Counted from the first letter of the stretch, positions 41,247 through 50,408 are shown. The stretch: DNA of 64,000 bases from Duganella flavida (GCF_009857445.1 NZ_WWCN01000018.1:1-64000); one strand, 5' to 3'. Numbers and translations: made by a program. Notes: a model not told the origin generated them from the letters alone.

Positions 41247-41966
41247 TTAAGCCGCGCCGCCCGGCGTGGCTGGGGCGCCGACTGCGGAGCGAGGCTGTAG
41301 CAGGTAGCCGATGCCGCGCAGGGTGGTGATGACGGCGGCGTCGGGGCCGGGAATGTCGAGCTTTTTGCGGACGCGGTGGATGTACAGGTCTATCGCATCG
41401 ATGCCGGCGTCATCGCCCAGCGAGAACACTTCATCGAACAGCTTTTCCTTCGAGACCGCGCGGCCGGTACGTGTGATCAGCGTCTCCAGCACCGCATGCT
41501 CGCGCGGCGTCAGCGCCATTGCATTGCCGGCGTAGCTGAACATACGCGTCACGGTATCGAAACTCAGCGCGCCGCAGTTGTGTACCACCGTGCTGCCGCC
41601 GCTGCGGCGCAGCAGCGCTTTCACGCGCGCCTCCAGTTCCGCCAGTTCGAACGGCTTGGCCAGGTAATCGTCCGCGCCGAGATTCAGCCCCTGCACACGG
41701 TCCTCCAATCCGCCGCGCGCGGTTAAAATCAGCACTGGCGTTTTGCCGCGCGGGCCGCCGCGTGCGCGCAGGCGCTTGAGCACATCCAGTCCATCCATGC
41801 GCGGCAGGGTGAGATCGAGGATCACCAGCGCGTAATCCTGGGTGTGCAGCAGGGCGTCCGCATCTGCGCCGTTGTCGGCGCATTCCACCGCGAGGTTGGC
41901 GTCGCGCAGGGCTTTGGCCAGCCAATGCTGCAATTCAGTGTGGTCTTCTACTAACAGTATGCGCAT
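41247..41966 (-). CDS. tctD: TctD-type OmpR-family response regulator
   Basis: The protein has 239 residues. The receiver has phospho-acceptor D51 (LVILDLTLPRMDG), and a C-terminal OmpR winged helix includes ALTPREHAVLETLI and IDLYIHRVRKKLD. It pairs with the TctE kinase downstream. It is divergent from the porin gene; the direct repeat ATTGAAAG at 42071-42089 in the shared upstream region is the best candidate binding site. Confidence 0.92.
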   Translation of the reverse strand: MRILLVEDHTELQHWLAKALRDANLAVECADNGADADALLHTQDYALVILDLTLPRMDGLDVLKRLRARGGPRGKTPVLILTARGGLEDRVQGLNLGADDYLAKPFELAELEARVKALLRRSGGSTVVHNCGALSFDTVTRMFSYAGNAMALTPREHAVLETLITRTGRAVSKEKLFDEVFSLGDDAGIDAIDLYIHRVRKKLDIPGPDAAVITTLRGIGYLLQPRSAVGAPATPGGAA

Positions 41967-42070
41967 GAGGACTTGCCAGTTCGTTCAAATAAGTGCAGGG
42001 TAAGGCCAGCATCATGGCCCTGGCGCGCAGAAAAGGGAAGTCCCCGCCGCGCTTGTGGTCAGCAGGAGAC

Positions 42071-42106
42071 ATTGAAAGGCAATTGAAAGATTGACGCTCC
42101 TATAGT
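42071..42106 (+). promoter_or_regulatory. Candidate TctD site and activator-dependent promoter of the porin operon
   Basis: ATTGAAAG occurs at 42071-42078 and again at 42082-42089, an 11-bp (one helical turn) spacing typical of OmpR-family sites. A TATAGT -10-like hexamer follows at 42101-42106 without a properly spaced -35, which fits a promoter needing an activator bound over the -35 region. Confidence 0.5.
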
Positions 42107-42160
42107 GGCAGCACTGATTGAGAAATCAGGCACACATAAAACTATATCTGGAGACAATTC

Positions 42161-43225
42161 ATGAAGAAATCCTCCTTGGCCCTCGCGGTCATGGCATTGT
42201 TCGCGGCCGCCGGTAGCGTACAGGCCCAATCCAACGTGCAGGTTTACGGCCTGCTGGACGTTGGCATGGAGACCGCCAACAACCAGAGCCCAACCGGCGG
42301 CAGCATGACCCGCGTGATCTCCGGCGGCATGAACACTTCGCGCTGGGGCCTGCGCGGCAGTGAAGACCTGGGCGGCGGCCTGAAAGCCGTCTTCAATCTA
42401 GAAGGCGGCATCCTGATGGACACCGGCGCACAAGACGGCGCGCTGTTCAAGCGCCAGGCCAACGTCGGCCTGGAAGGCGCATATGGCCGCGTGGTGGTGG
42501 GCCGCTCGTTCACCACCGTGTACGACACCGTCATCGCGTTCGATCCGATGGGCTTTGCGCCGTTCTATTCGTGGGCCACTTCCGGCCCGGCCACCGGCCC
42601 AAGCAAATACGGTTTCACCACCCAGTACGACAACATCATCAAATACGCAGGCAGCTTTGGCGACTGGAAGGTCGGCGCCAACTATGCGGCCGGTGAACAA
42701 ACCACCGGTGCGCAAGACAGCGCCAAGACGGGTTTCAGCACGGTCTACAAACTGGGTGACGTCAACCTGATGGCAACCTGGGAACGCAATAACGGCAACA
42801 CCGTGGTCGCCACCGGCAACCGTGACAAGAACACCGTATGGCACGTCGGCGGCATGTATGAAACCGGTCCGTTCAAGATGTGGGCCGTGGTGCGTGACTA
42901 CAAACTGGTTGCGGGCAAAGCGCTCACCGCTGATGTCGACGCAACTACCACGTGGGCCGGCCTTGCGTACAAAACCGGCGGCGCAACCACGCTGACCGGC
43001 GCGGTCTACCACGTCAACGTGAAGAACGTTGCTGCCGGCAAGGACGCCGACCCGACCATGTATGTGGCGCGCTATCGCTACGCGCTGTCCAAGCGCACCG
43101 ACCTGCACGTGACCGCAGCCTACGCCAAAGCCAAGAACGGCCAGCTCACCGGCCTGTCGCGCGACGACGCCGGCTATGGCACCAACCAGCATGGCCTGAC
43201 CATCGGCATGCAGCACCGCTACTGA
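42161..43225 (+). CDS. Outer-membrane porin of the Burkholderiales type
   Basis: The protein has 354 residues. The signal peptide is about residues 1-20 (SVQA), and the mature start SNVQVYGLLDVGMET is typical of 16-strand trimeric porins. The constriction-loop region is FDPMGFAPFYS and the terminal strand ends GMQHRY; a terminal aromatic residue is usual, and Tyr is acceptable though Phe is commoner. A good ribosome binding site (CTGGAGACAATTC) precedes ATG. The last base of TGA is the first of the next ATG, so the Bug-type gene is coupled. Expected to pass the solute imported by the downstream proteins. Confidence 0.93.
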   Translation: MKKSSLALAVMALFAAAGSVQAQSNVQVYGLLDVGMETANNQSPTGGSMTRVISGGMNTSRWGLRGSEDLGGGLKAVFNLEGGILMDTGAQDGALFKRQANVGLEGAYGRVVVGRSFTTVYDTVIAFDPMGFAPFYSWATSGPATGPSKYGFTTQYDNIIKYAGSFGDWKVGANYAAGEQTTGAQDSAKTGFSTVYKLGDVNLMATWERNNGNTVVATGNRDKNTVWHVGGMYETGPFKMWAVVRDYKLVAGKALTADVDATTTWAGLAYKTGGATTLTGAVYHVNVKNVAAGKDADPTMYVARYRYALSKRTDLHVTAAYAKAKNGQLTGLSRDDAGYGTNQHGLTIGMQHRY

Positions 43226-44196
43226 TGATGAAAACCTTGCTGCTCCTTATCTGCGCGTTGTGTTTCGGCGCGGCGGCCCAGGCGGCGGGACTGGAATGCA
43301 TCGTGCCGTCCAAACCGGGTGGCGCGATGGACCTGACCTGCAAGCTGGCGCAAAAAGGTTTGGCGGGTCTGCAAGACACGCCGAATGCGCCGCCGTCCGA
43401 TATGCACATCACGTATCTGCCGGGCGGGATCGGTGCAGTGGCGTGGCACTCGCTGGTGTCGCGCCGCCGCACCGAGCCGAATACGCTGGTAGCGTTTTCC
43501 GGCGGCTCGCTGCTGAATCTCGCGCAGGGCAAGTTCGGCAAGGTGAAATCATCTGATGTGCGCTGGGTGGCGGCGCTGGGCGCGGACTACGGCATGATCG
43601 CCGTGCGTGCCGACTCGCCGTACAAAACGCTGCGCGACCTGGTCGCGGCACTGAAAGCCAATCCGGAGAAGGTGCTGATCGGCGTGTCCGGCACCATCGG
43701 CAGCCAGGATTGGCTGAAGATGGCGCTGCTGTCGAAGAGCGCCGGTCTCGATCCAAAAGCGCTGCGTTTCGTGGCGCTGGAAGGCGGCGGCGAAGCCTTC
43801 ACCGCGATGCACGCCAACTTCGTGCACGTGGTCTCGGGCGACGCCAGCGAGGCGACGCTGTACGCGGCGAGTGGCAACACCCGCGTGCTGGCAGTGCTGT
43901 CCGAGCAGCGCTTACCCGGCGTGCTAGCTAACGTGCCGACTGCGCGCGAGCAGGGCTTCGATGTGGTGTGGCCCATCATTCGCGGCGTGTGGATGGGGCC
44001 CAATGTGCCTGATCAAGACTACCGGCGCTGGGTCGCGCACTTCGACCGGGTGCTGGCCAGTCCGCAGTTTGCGCAGATGCGCGCCACTTCGGGCTTGTAT
44101 CCCTTTGGGCTGACCGGCGATGCGCTGGCGGTCTATGTCAAGAAAGCCGTGGACGACTACGGCAAGCGTGCCGCCGAACTAGGCCTGGTGCGCTAA
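43225..44196 (+). CDS. Bug/TctC-type periplasmic solute-binding protein
   Basis: The protein has 323 residues from ATG 43225 (TGATGATG junction; the second ATG is equally possible). The signal peptide is about residues 1-20 (AAQA). The Bug fold runs through the chain: an N-terminal IVPSKPGGAMD loop, the conserved VRADSPYKTLRDLVAALKANP region and a C-terminal LGLVR. Bug proteins normally feed TctAB-type tripartite transporters, but no tctA/tctB genes follow. It may feed signal to TctE, as BctC does in Bordetella, or deliver ligand to the ABC importer next door. Confidence 0.88.
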   Translation: MMKTLLLLICALCFGAAAQAAGLECIVPSKPGGAMDLTCKLAQKGLAGLQDTPNAPPSDMHITYLPGGIGAVAWHSLVSRRRTEPNTLVAFSGGSLLNLAQGKFGKVKSSDVRWVAALGADYGMIAVRADSPYKTLRDLVAALKANPEKVLIGVSGTIGSQDWLKMALLSKSAGLDPKALRFVALEGGGEAFTAMHANFVHVVSGDASEATLYAASGNTRVLAVLSEQRLPGVLANVPTAREQGFDVVWPIIRGVWMGPNVPDQDYRRWVAHFDRVLASPQFAQMRATSGLYPFGLTGDALAVYVKKAVDDYGKRAAELGLVR

Positions 44197-44220
44197 ACAC
44201 TCAAAAAACTGGAGATTACG

Positions 44221-45306
44221 ATGATGTTGAAACAGACTGTGGCCGCCGCATGCGCGCTTTTCGCCGGTTCCGCACTGGCACAGGTTCCGGCGGGCTATCC
44301 GGCCGACTACCAGAAGATCATCGACGCCGCTAAAAAAGAGGGCAAGCTGGTGATCTACGGCGCCACCGACAGCAAGGCCACCCAGCCGCTGATCAAAGAT
44401 TTCAGTGCGCTGTACCCTGGCATTACGGTGGAATACAACGACATGAATTCCACCGAAGTGTATAACCGCTTCATCTCCGAAGTGGCAGCCGGCGGCAATA
44501 CCGCCGACGCCATGTGGTCGTCCGCTATGGACCTGCAAATGCGCCTGGCCTCGGACGGCTACGCGCTGCAATACAAATCGGTGGAAGCGTCCAAGATCCC
44601 CGGCTGGGCGGTGTGGGACGACAAGGCTTACGGCACCACTTTCGAGCCAGCCGCCATCGTCTACAACAAGCGCCTGGTCGACGCCAAGGAAGTACCGCAA
44701 ACCCACGCTGATTTTGCGGCGCTGATCCAGCAGCCTAAGTTTAAAGACAAAGTCACCACCTACGATATCGAGAAATCCGGCGTTGGCTTCATGTTCATGA
44801 CGCAGGATGCGCGTGAAAATCCGAAATTCCTGGATCTGGAGAACGCCTTCGGCGTGGCCAAGGTGCGCGTGCAATCGTCCACCGGCACCATGATGGAGCG
44901 TATCTCGTCGGGCGAAAATCTGATCGGCTACAACGTGCTGGGTTCCTACGCGCTGGTACGCGCCAAGACCGATCCGTCGATCGGCGTGGTGCTGCCGAAG
45001 GATTACACGCTGGTGATGTCGCGCGTGTTCTTCATCAACAAGGCAGCCAAAAACGTCAACGCCGCCAAGCTGTGGCTGGACTACATGCTGTCGCATCGCG
45101 GCCAGACCATCATCGCCAACGACTCCAAGCTGTTTGCGATCCGCGCCGACGTTACCGGCGAAACCACGTCGGCGGAGCTAATCAAGCAAATCGGTGCCGA
45201 CAAAATCAAGCCAGTGCCGGTGCACCCGATTCTGCTGCAATTCCTGGGACCAGCCAAGCGCATGGCCTTCCTCAAGCAGTGGAAAGAAACCGCAGGTAAA
45301 AAGTAA
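44221..45306 (+). CDS. ABC importer periplasmic binding protein, FbpA/AfuA-like
   Basis: The protein has 361 residues. The signal peptide is about residues 1-20 (SALA). It is a two-lobed extracellular solute-binding protein starting IIDAAKKEGKLVIYGATDS, with DYMLSHRGQTIIAND near the C-terminal lobe. The superfamily includes binders of ferric iron, phosphonates, thiamine and organic acids; the two adjacent tyrosines that hold Fe(III) in FbpA are not evident, so iron is not assured. A good GGAG precedes ATG. First gene of the ABC set, 24 nt after the Bug gene. Confidence 0.88.
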   Translation: MMLKQTVAAACALFAGSALAQVPAGYPADYQKIIDAAKKEGKLVIYGATDSKATQPLIKDFSALYPGITVEYNDMNSTEVYNRFISEVAAGGNTADAMWSSAMDLQMRLASDGYALQYKSVEASKIPGWAVWDDKAYGTTFEPAAIVYNKRLVDAKEVPQTHADFAALIQQPKFKDKVTTYDIEKSGVGFMFMTQDARENPKFLDLENAFGVAKVRVQSSTGTMMERISSGENLIGYNVLGSYALVRAKTDPSIGVVLPKDYTLVMSRVFFINKAAKNVNAAKLWLDYMLSHRGQTIIANDSKLFAIRADVTGETTSAELIKQIGADKIKPVPVHPILLQFLGPAKRMAFLKQWKETAGKK

Positions 45307-45318
45307 GAGGCACTTATT

Positions 45319-47100
45319 ATGCAAACACTCGCTCACTCCAGCCGGCCGAGCCGCTTGGCCAGCATCAATTGGCCGCGCGGTGTGGTCGTGGCGCTGGCTT
45401 CCTGCGCCATCTTCCTGCCGCTGTTCCTGATTTTTTATCAAAGCTTTTTGAATGCGCCGTTCTTCATGCCGGCCAAGGAGCTGGGCCTGGATGCCTATCG
45501 CTTCATCTTTGAAGATCCCGATTTTGCGGTGGCCTTCAAGAACGCCTTCTGGCTGGCCAGCGGTTTGGCGCTGATCGCCGTGCCGCTGGGCGGCATGCTG
45601 GCCTTCCTGATGATCCGCACCGACTTGCCGGGCAAGGGCTTTATCGCGCCGCTGCTGCTGGTGCCGATCTTCGTGTCGCCGATGGTGATGGGCTTCGGCT
45701 ACGTGGTGGCCATGGGGCCGGTGGGCTTCTACTCGCTGTGGGCGAAGAACATTCTCGGCTTCATCCCGTGGAATATCTATTCGTTCACCAGCATCGTAGT
45801 GATTGCGGGCCTGACCCACGTGCCGCACGTGTACCTGTATGCGTCGTCGGCGCTGAAGAGTCTTGGTTCGGACGTGGAGGAAGCTGCGCGCGTCACCGGT
45901 GCTTCGCCGCTGCAGGTGATGTTCAACGTCTCGCTGCCGATGATTACGCCGGCGCTGGCCTATGCCGGTGTGCTGGTGTTCTTCCTCGGCTTTGAAGTCT
46001 TCGGCCTGGTGCTGGTGCTGGGCGATCCGGAAGGCCATATGGTGCTGGCGACCTACCTGTACAAACTGACCAACAAACTCGGTACGCCGTCGTATCACCT
46101 GATGGCCGCTGTTGCTGTCTGCCTGGTGATGGTGACCATGCCGCTGGTGATGGTGCAGCGCTGGCTGCTTAAATCCTCCAACAAATTCGTATCGATCAAG
46201 GGCAAGGGCGCGCGTTCTAAAGCCATGCCGCTGGGCCGCTGGAAGTGGCTGGCGTTTGCGCTGATCTTCGGCTGGCTGATGTTCACCATCATCATGCCGA
46301 TGTCCGGCATCGTGTTGCGCTCTTTCGTGCAGTACTGGGGGGAGGGCGTGAACCTGGCCGACGTACTGACCTTGCAGCACTTCCGCGAAATCCTCGAACA
46401 ACCAGCGCTGGTGCGCGGCATCTTCAACACGGTGCTGATCGGCGTAATCGGCGGCGGCTGTGCGGTGATCTGCTACTGCGGCATCGCGCTGGCCATGCAC
46501 CGCAAGCCGGACATGATTACCCGCTTCCTCGACTACAGCGTACTGGTGCCGCGCGCTGTACCTGGTCTGCTGGCCGGCCTGTCCTTCCTGTGGGTGTTCC
46601 TGTTTGTGCCTAGCTGGCTGGATGGCGCTTTGAAGGGCATGGATAACGGCGCTGCCCTGTGGCTGAGCGAGCATGCGATTCCGATGCTGCGTTCCCTGCG
46701 CTCGACCATCTTCGCCCTGTGGCTGGCGTATTCGGTGGTGTGGCTGGCTTACGGCATGCGTTTGATTTCGACCGCGCTGCTGCAAGTGGGCCCGGAGCTG
46801 GAAGAGGCGGCGCGTGCGGTTGGCGCAACACGCGGCCGGGTGACGCGTGATGTCACGGTCCCGCTGATCAAATACGGCTTGCTGGGCGCGTGGCTGATGG
46901 TGTTCCTGATTTTTGAACGCGAATATTCGACCGGCGTGTACTTGCTGTCACCGGGCACCGAGGTAATCGGCGCGTTGCTGGTGTCGCTGTGGGCGACCGG
47001 CTCCACCGACCTGGTGGCGGCGCTTTCGCTGATCAATATCGCGCTGGTGGCAGTCGGCCTTGGGATCGCGCTGCGCTTCGGCATCAAGCTGCACAACTAA
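45319..47100 (+). CDS. ABC importer permease, two fused membrane domains (FbpB-like)
   Basis: The protein has 593 residues and about 12 membrane helices in two repeats. Each repeat has an EAA coupling loop to the ATPase: EEAARVTGASPLQVMFNVSLP (first 20 residues of the loop shown as EEAARVTGASPLQ...) and EEAARAVGATRGRVTRDV. The fused arrangement is that of FbpB-type ferric and phosphonate permeases. It lies between the binding protein (12 nt) and the ATPase gene (9 nt). Confidence 0.92.
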   Translation: MQTLAHSSRPSRLASINWPRGVVVALASCAIFLPLFLIFYQSFLNAPFFMPAKELGLDAYRFIFEDPDFAVAFKNAFWLASGLALIAVPLGGMLAFLMIRTDLPGKGFIAPLLLVPIFVSPMVMGFGYVVAMGPVGFYSLWAKNILGFIPWNIYSFTSIVVIAGLTHVPHVYLYASSALKSLGSDVEEAARVTGASPLQVMFNVSLPMITPALAYAGVLVFFLGFEVFGLVLVLGDPEGHMVLATYLYKLTNKLGTPSYHLMAAVAVCLVMVTMPLVMVQRWLLKSSNKFVSIKGKGARSKAMPLGRWKWLAFALIFGWLMFTIIMPMSGIVLRSFVQYWGEGVNLADVLTLQHFREILEQPALVRGIFNTVLIGVIGGGCAVICYCGIALAMHRKPDMITRFLDYSVLVPRAVPGLLAGLSFLWVFLFVPSWLDGALKGMDNGAALWLSEHAIPMLRSLRSTIFALWLAYSVVWLAYGMRLISTALLQVGPELEEAARAVGATRGRVTRDVTVPLIKYGLLGAWLMVFLIFEREYSTGVYLLSPGTEVIGALLVSLWATGSTDLVAALSLINIALVAVGLGIALRFGIKLHN

Positions 47101-47109
47101 GAGAACATT

Positions 47110-48195
47110 ATGAAACGAGACATCATGACTAACGAACTGACCGTCAACGATCTGCACCTGGACTACGGCAGCGGCGCCAGCGCCAATCCGATCCTGAAAG
47201 GTGTGTCGATGCACCTGCAAAAAGGCGAAGTGGTGGCGCTGCTGGGACCATCGGGCAGCGGCAAGACCACGCTGCTGCGCGCTGTGGCCGGGCTGGAAAG
47301 CCCGAAGGCCGGCACCATTAACATCGGCGACCGCAATGTGTTCGACGGCGCGAAGAATTTCGAAATGCCGGCCGAGCAGCGCAACCTCGGGCTGGTATTC
47401 CAGTCCTACGCACTGTGGCCGCACAAGACGGTGTTCGACAACGTGGCGTATGGCCTCAAGCTGCGCAAAATGGGCGCGGCTGAAATCAAGGACAAGGTCA
47501 ATGACGTATTGAAGAACCTTGGGCTGGGCCACTTGGGTGAACGCTTTCCGCACCAGCTATCCGGCGGCCAGCAACAACGTGTAGCGATTGCGCGCGCGCT
47601 GGTCTACAACCCGCCGGTGATTTTGCTGGACGAACCGCTGTCCAACCTCGACGCCAAACTGCGCGAGGAAGCACGCGCCTTCCTGCGTGAGCTGATTGTG
47701 CGACTGGGCCTGTCGGCGCTGATGGTCACCCACGACCAAGCCGAGGCGATGGCGATTTCGGACCGCATCCTGCTGCTCAATAACGGCAAGATCGAGCAGC
47801 AAGGTACGCCGCAAAGCATGTACGAAACGCCGGACACCTTGTTCACGGCGGAGTTCATGGGCAGTAACAACAAGCTGCCGGCGCGCGTGGTCCAGCGTGA
47901 CGGCCAGCAGGTGCAGCTCGACGTCAACGGCACGCGCCTGCAAGCGACCGCGCGCGGCGCAGCAGCCGAGGGCAGCACCATCATCCGGGTAGAAGAAGTG
48001 AAGATCAGCACCACGCAAGTGGATAACGCCATCGAACTGCCGCTGCTGACCTGCATGTACCTCGGCGACCGCTTCGAGTGCCTGTTCAAGAGCGATAGCG
48101 GCGACATTAATCTGCGAGCCTACTCGCGCTACCGGCTGGAGCCGGGCAGCCGTTATTGGCTCCAGCTGCCGGTGGAGAAACTCTGGGTGTTCTAA
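47110..48195 (+). CDS. ABC importer ATPase (FbpC/PotA type)
   Basis: The protein has 361 residues. Walker A is GPSGSGKTT (about residues 46-54), the signature LSGGQQQRVAIARAL, Walker B ILLDEPLSNLD and the switch His in VTHDQAEA. A C-terminal TOBE domain (about 250-355) may bind regulator or ligand. Start ATG 47110; an internal ATG at 47125 (residue 6) is an alternative. Last gene of the porin-Bug-ABC operon, followed by a strong terminator at 48221-48255. Confidence 0.93.
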   Translation: MKRDIMTNELTVNDLHLDYGSGASANPILKGVSMHLQKGEVVALLGPSGSGKTTLLRAVAGLESPKAGTINIGDRNVFDGAKNFEMPAEQRNLGLVFQSYALWPHKTVFDNVAYGLKLRKMGAAEIKDKVNDVLKNLGLGHLGERFPHQLSGGQQQRVAIARALVYNPPVILLDEPLSNLDAKLREEARAFLRELIVRLGLSALMVTHDQAEAMAISDRILLLNNGKIEQQGTPQSMYETPDTLFTAEFMGSNNKLPARVVQRDGQQVQLDVNGTRLQATARGAAAEGSTIIRVEEVKISTTQVDNAIELPLLTCMYLGDRFECLFKSDSGDINLRAYSRYRLEPGSRYWLQLPVEKLWVF

Positions 48196-48220
48196 AAACC
48201 TTGCTCCTGCTGTTTTTGAT

Positions 48221-48255
48221 AAGGCGGTTCCGCAGCGATGCGGGCCGCCTTTTTT
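48221..48255 (+). terminator. Rho-independent terminator of the porin/ABC operon
   Basis: The outer stem aaggcgg (48221-48227) / ccgcctt (48245-48251) and inner stem ccgca / tgcgg surround a GCGA tetraloop. The run T48250-T48255 follows directly. Confidence 0.9.
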
Positions 48256-48357
48256 AATAGTTGCCGCGTATCAATGTATTTTGTCGCACCCTGTTGACTG
48301 ATAGTTTATAATTTGAAAAGTACGCTGACTGGCCTATTCTGAACAAAATATCAACAC
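48256..48357 (+). promoter_or_regulatory. Promoter region of the aryl polyene cluster
   Basis: An AT-rich 100 nt between the terminator and the first cluster gene holds a perfect TATAAT (48307-48312). There is a TTGTCG about 20 bp and a TTGACT 7 bp upstream; neither spacing is ideal, so the -35 is uncertain. No clear Shine-Dalgarno precedes the first ATG at 48358. Confidence 0.45.
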
Positions 48358-49089
48358 ATGCGCAATCAAGGCCTTCGTTTTTCTATCGCCCGGCATGCCC
48401 ATTGGGCGCCTGGATTGAGCACACCTGAAGCATGGGCCGCGTGGGCACAAGCACCGCAAGCTATCGTGCCGGGCGAGGAGCCGGGTGCAAAGGCGATGCC
48501 GGCCATGTTGCGCCGCCGTGCCGGTTTTCTTGGCAAGATGGCGCTGGAAGTGGCGTATCAGTGCCTGGACGGCCGCAGCGACATTCCTACCGTGTTTTGT
48601 TCGCGCCATGGCGATGTGGCGCGCGCGCTGGAGTTGCTGACCGACCTGGCGCGCGCTGAAGCGCTGTCGCCGACTGCCTTCGGCATGGCGGTGCATAACG
48701 CGATTCCCGGCCTGTTTTCGATTGCCCGCAGCGACCGCGCGAATCACATTGCGCTGGCATCCGGCGCGGCGACTATCGAACATGCGGTGATTGAAGCTTG
48801 CGGTTTGCTGGCCGATGGCGCGCAATCGGTGCTGCTGGTGGCGTGCGATTGCCCGTTGCCGGAGTTGTTCACGCCATTTGAAGATTGCGAGGAGCAGCCC
48901 TACGCCTGGGCGTGGCTGCTGACGGCGCCGCAGGACGAGGCACTGTCGTTGAGCTGGAGCGCCAGCGATGAAGCGCCGGCTGCCGGCATGCCGGGCGGCT
49001 TGCAGATTGCCGCTTTCTTGTTGGGCGAAGCGCCGGGCCTGGAGCGTTGCGATGGGCGCCTGCGCTGGCGCTGGAGCCGCGATGCGTGA
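48358..49089 (+). CDS. Beta-ketoacyl synthase-like chain-length-factor protein of the aryl polyene cluster
   Basis: The protein has 243 residues, with homology only to the N-terminal half of a ketosynthase. At the place of the active cysteine the sequence reads HIALASGAATIEHA, with no Cys, so it cannot condense alone. Known aryl polyene clusters encode such a protein (ApeC in the E. coli naming), which pairs with the ketosynthase and sets polyene length. The partner would be the KS at 61063-62256. First gene of the cluster; it overlaps the next by 8 nt. Confidence 0.85.
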   Translation: MRNQGLRFSIARHAHWAPGLSTPEAWAAWAQAPQAIVPGEEPGAKAMPAMLRRRAGFLGKMALEVAYQCLDGRSDIPTVFCSRHGDVARALELLTDLARAEALSPTAFGMAVHNAIPGLFSIARSDRANHIALASGAATIEHAVIEACGLLADGAQSVLLVACDCPLPELFTPFEDCEEQPYAWAWLLTAPQDEALSLSWSASDEAPAAGMPGGLQIAAFLLGEAPGLERCDGRLRWRWSRDA

Positions 49090-49864
49090 TGTGATGGCGC
49101 GCCTGTCGCTGTGCTGGCGGGTGTTTGCAACGGGTCTGAGTTTCGTGGTGTTTGGCGTCGGCGGCGTGCTGTTGCGGGTGCTGGTGTTCCCGCTGCTGAA
49201 TGTCTTTGTCTGGACGCCGCACCGGCGCGTGCGGGCGGCGCGCACGGTGATACGCCGTGCCTTCCGCGCGTATGTGGAGTTGATGCGCATGCTGGGCGTG
49301 CTGCGGTATGACGTCCGCGGACTAGAGAAACTGGAGCGCGGCGGCCTGCTGATACTGGCCAACCATCCGACGCTGATTGATACGGTGTTCCTGATGGCGT
49401 TTGTGAAAAATGCCGATTGCATCGTCAAGAGCGCGTTGTGGAATAACCCGTTCACGCGCGGACCGGTGCGCGCCGCCGGCTACATCCGCAACGACAGCGG
49501 CGCAGGCCTGGTGGACGACTGCATTGCAAGCCTGGAGCATGGCAATAACCTGATCGTGTTCCCGGAAGGGACGCGTACTCCGGTCAATGGCCTGATTAGC
49601 ATGAAGCGCGGCGCGGCCAATATCGCAGTGCGCGGTGCGCGCGATATGACGCCGGTGCTGATACGCTGCGAACCTGCGACGCTGGGCAAAGGCGATAAAT
49701 GGTGGCGCGTGCCGCCGCGCCGGGTGCTGATACAGATCGCAGTGCAGGACGACCTGGCCGTCGCGGAATTTACCGGCAACGGCGTCAGCGAAGTGCTGGC
49801 GGCGCGCCAGCTGACAGAGTTTTTACAAAATTATTTTACCGGGAAGTGTCAAAGCCATGCTTGA
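49082..49864 (+). CDS. PlsC-type 1-acyl-glycerol-3-phosphate acyltransferase-like protein
   Basis: The protein has 260 residues from ATG 49082, which overlaps the preceding stop by 8 nt. An N-terminal membrane helix (about 8-32) is followed by the acyltransferase motif NHPTLID (HX4D) and FPEGTRTP. It probably attaches the aryl polyene acyl chain, or a fatty acid, to the lipid anchor; in known clusters one of two acyltransferases has this type. The actual substrates are not visible from sequence. Confidence 0.88.
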   Translation: MRDVMARLSLCWRVFATGLSFVVFGVGGVLLRVLVFPLLNVFVWTPHRRVRAARTVIRRAFRAYVELMRMLGVLRYDVRGLEKLERGGLLILANHPTLIDTVFLMAFVKNADCIVKSALWNNPFTRGPVRAAGYIRNDSGAGLVDDCIASLEHGNNLIVFPEGTRTPVNGLISMKRGAANIAVRGARDMTPVLIRCEPATLGKGDKWWRVPPRRVLIQIAVQDDLAVAEFTGNGVSEVLAARQLTEFLQNYFTGKCQSHA

Positions 49865-50111
49865 ACTGGAAGTGAAGAATTTGATTATCGATGTCCTGCA
49901 ACTGGAGGACATCACGCCAGAAGATATCGATAGCGCAGCACCGTTGTTCGTTGAAGGACTGGGGCTGGATTCTATCGATGCGCTGGAGCTGGGCGTGGCC
50001 CTGCAGAAGAAGTACGGTATCTCGTTGTCGGCAGACTCGGAAGATACGCGCCGCCATTTCGCCTCGGTGCAGGCACTGGCGGCCATGATTGAAAGCCATA
50101 GAAAAAAGTAA
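49857..50111 (+). CDS. Acyl carrier protein 1
   Basis: The protein has 84 residues, a four-helix ACP with the phosphopantetheine serine in GLDSIDALEL (about S42). It overlaps the upstream acyltransferase gene by 8 nt. Aryl polyene clusters always carry two ACPs; this one corresponds to the first by order. It carries the growing chain or the aryl starter. Confidence 0.93.
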   Translation: MLELEVKNLIIDVLQLEDITPEDIDSAAPLFVEGLGLDSIDALELGVALQKKYGISLSADSEDTRRHFASVQALAAMIESHRKK

Positions 50112-50133
50112 GTAATAAAGAAGGGATGTAGAG

Positions 50134-50403
50134 ATGATCGATTTGAACTCAATGAATAGAGACCAGCTGCAAAGCTGGGTGACGGACCTGCTGGCGGAGA
50201 TGTTTGAACTTGATAAGTCCGGCCTGACTGCGGAGTCCAACCTGTACGCGGACCTGGATATCGACAGCATCGATGCGGTCGACCTGGCGGTCAAGCTGAA
50301 ACAAATGACCGGCAAGCGTCTGGCGCCGGAAGTGTTCAAGAATATCCGCACCATCGGCGACGTGGTCGACGCCTTGGCCGGCATGACGGAGCAGGTGGCG
50401 TAA
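50134..50403 (+). CDS. Acyl carrier protein 2
   Basis: The protein has 89 residues. The phosphopantetheine site is DIDSIDAVDL (about S46). It differs from the first ACP at most surface positions, so the two probably have distinct partners, as reported for characterised aryl polyene systems. It follows ACP1 by 22 nt with its own ribosome binding site (AAGGGATGTAGAG). Confidence 0.93.
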   Translation: MIDLNSMNRDQLQSWVTDLLAEMFELDKSGLTAESNLYADLDIDSIDAVDLAVKLKQMTGKRLAPEVFKNIRTIGDVVDALAGMTEQVA

Positions 50404-50408
50404 GCACG

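Noticed and set aside
45178..46785. A 535-codon minus-strand open frame opposite the ABC permease
   Set aside because: Composition is that of an antisense shadow (His/Gln/Arg-rich) of a membrane protein gene.
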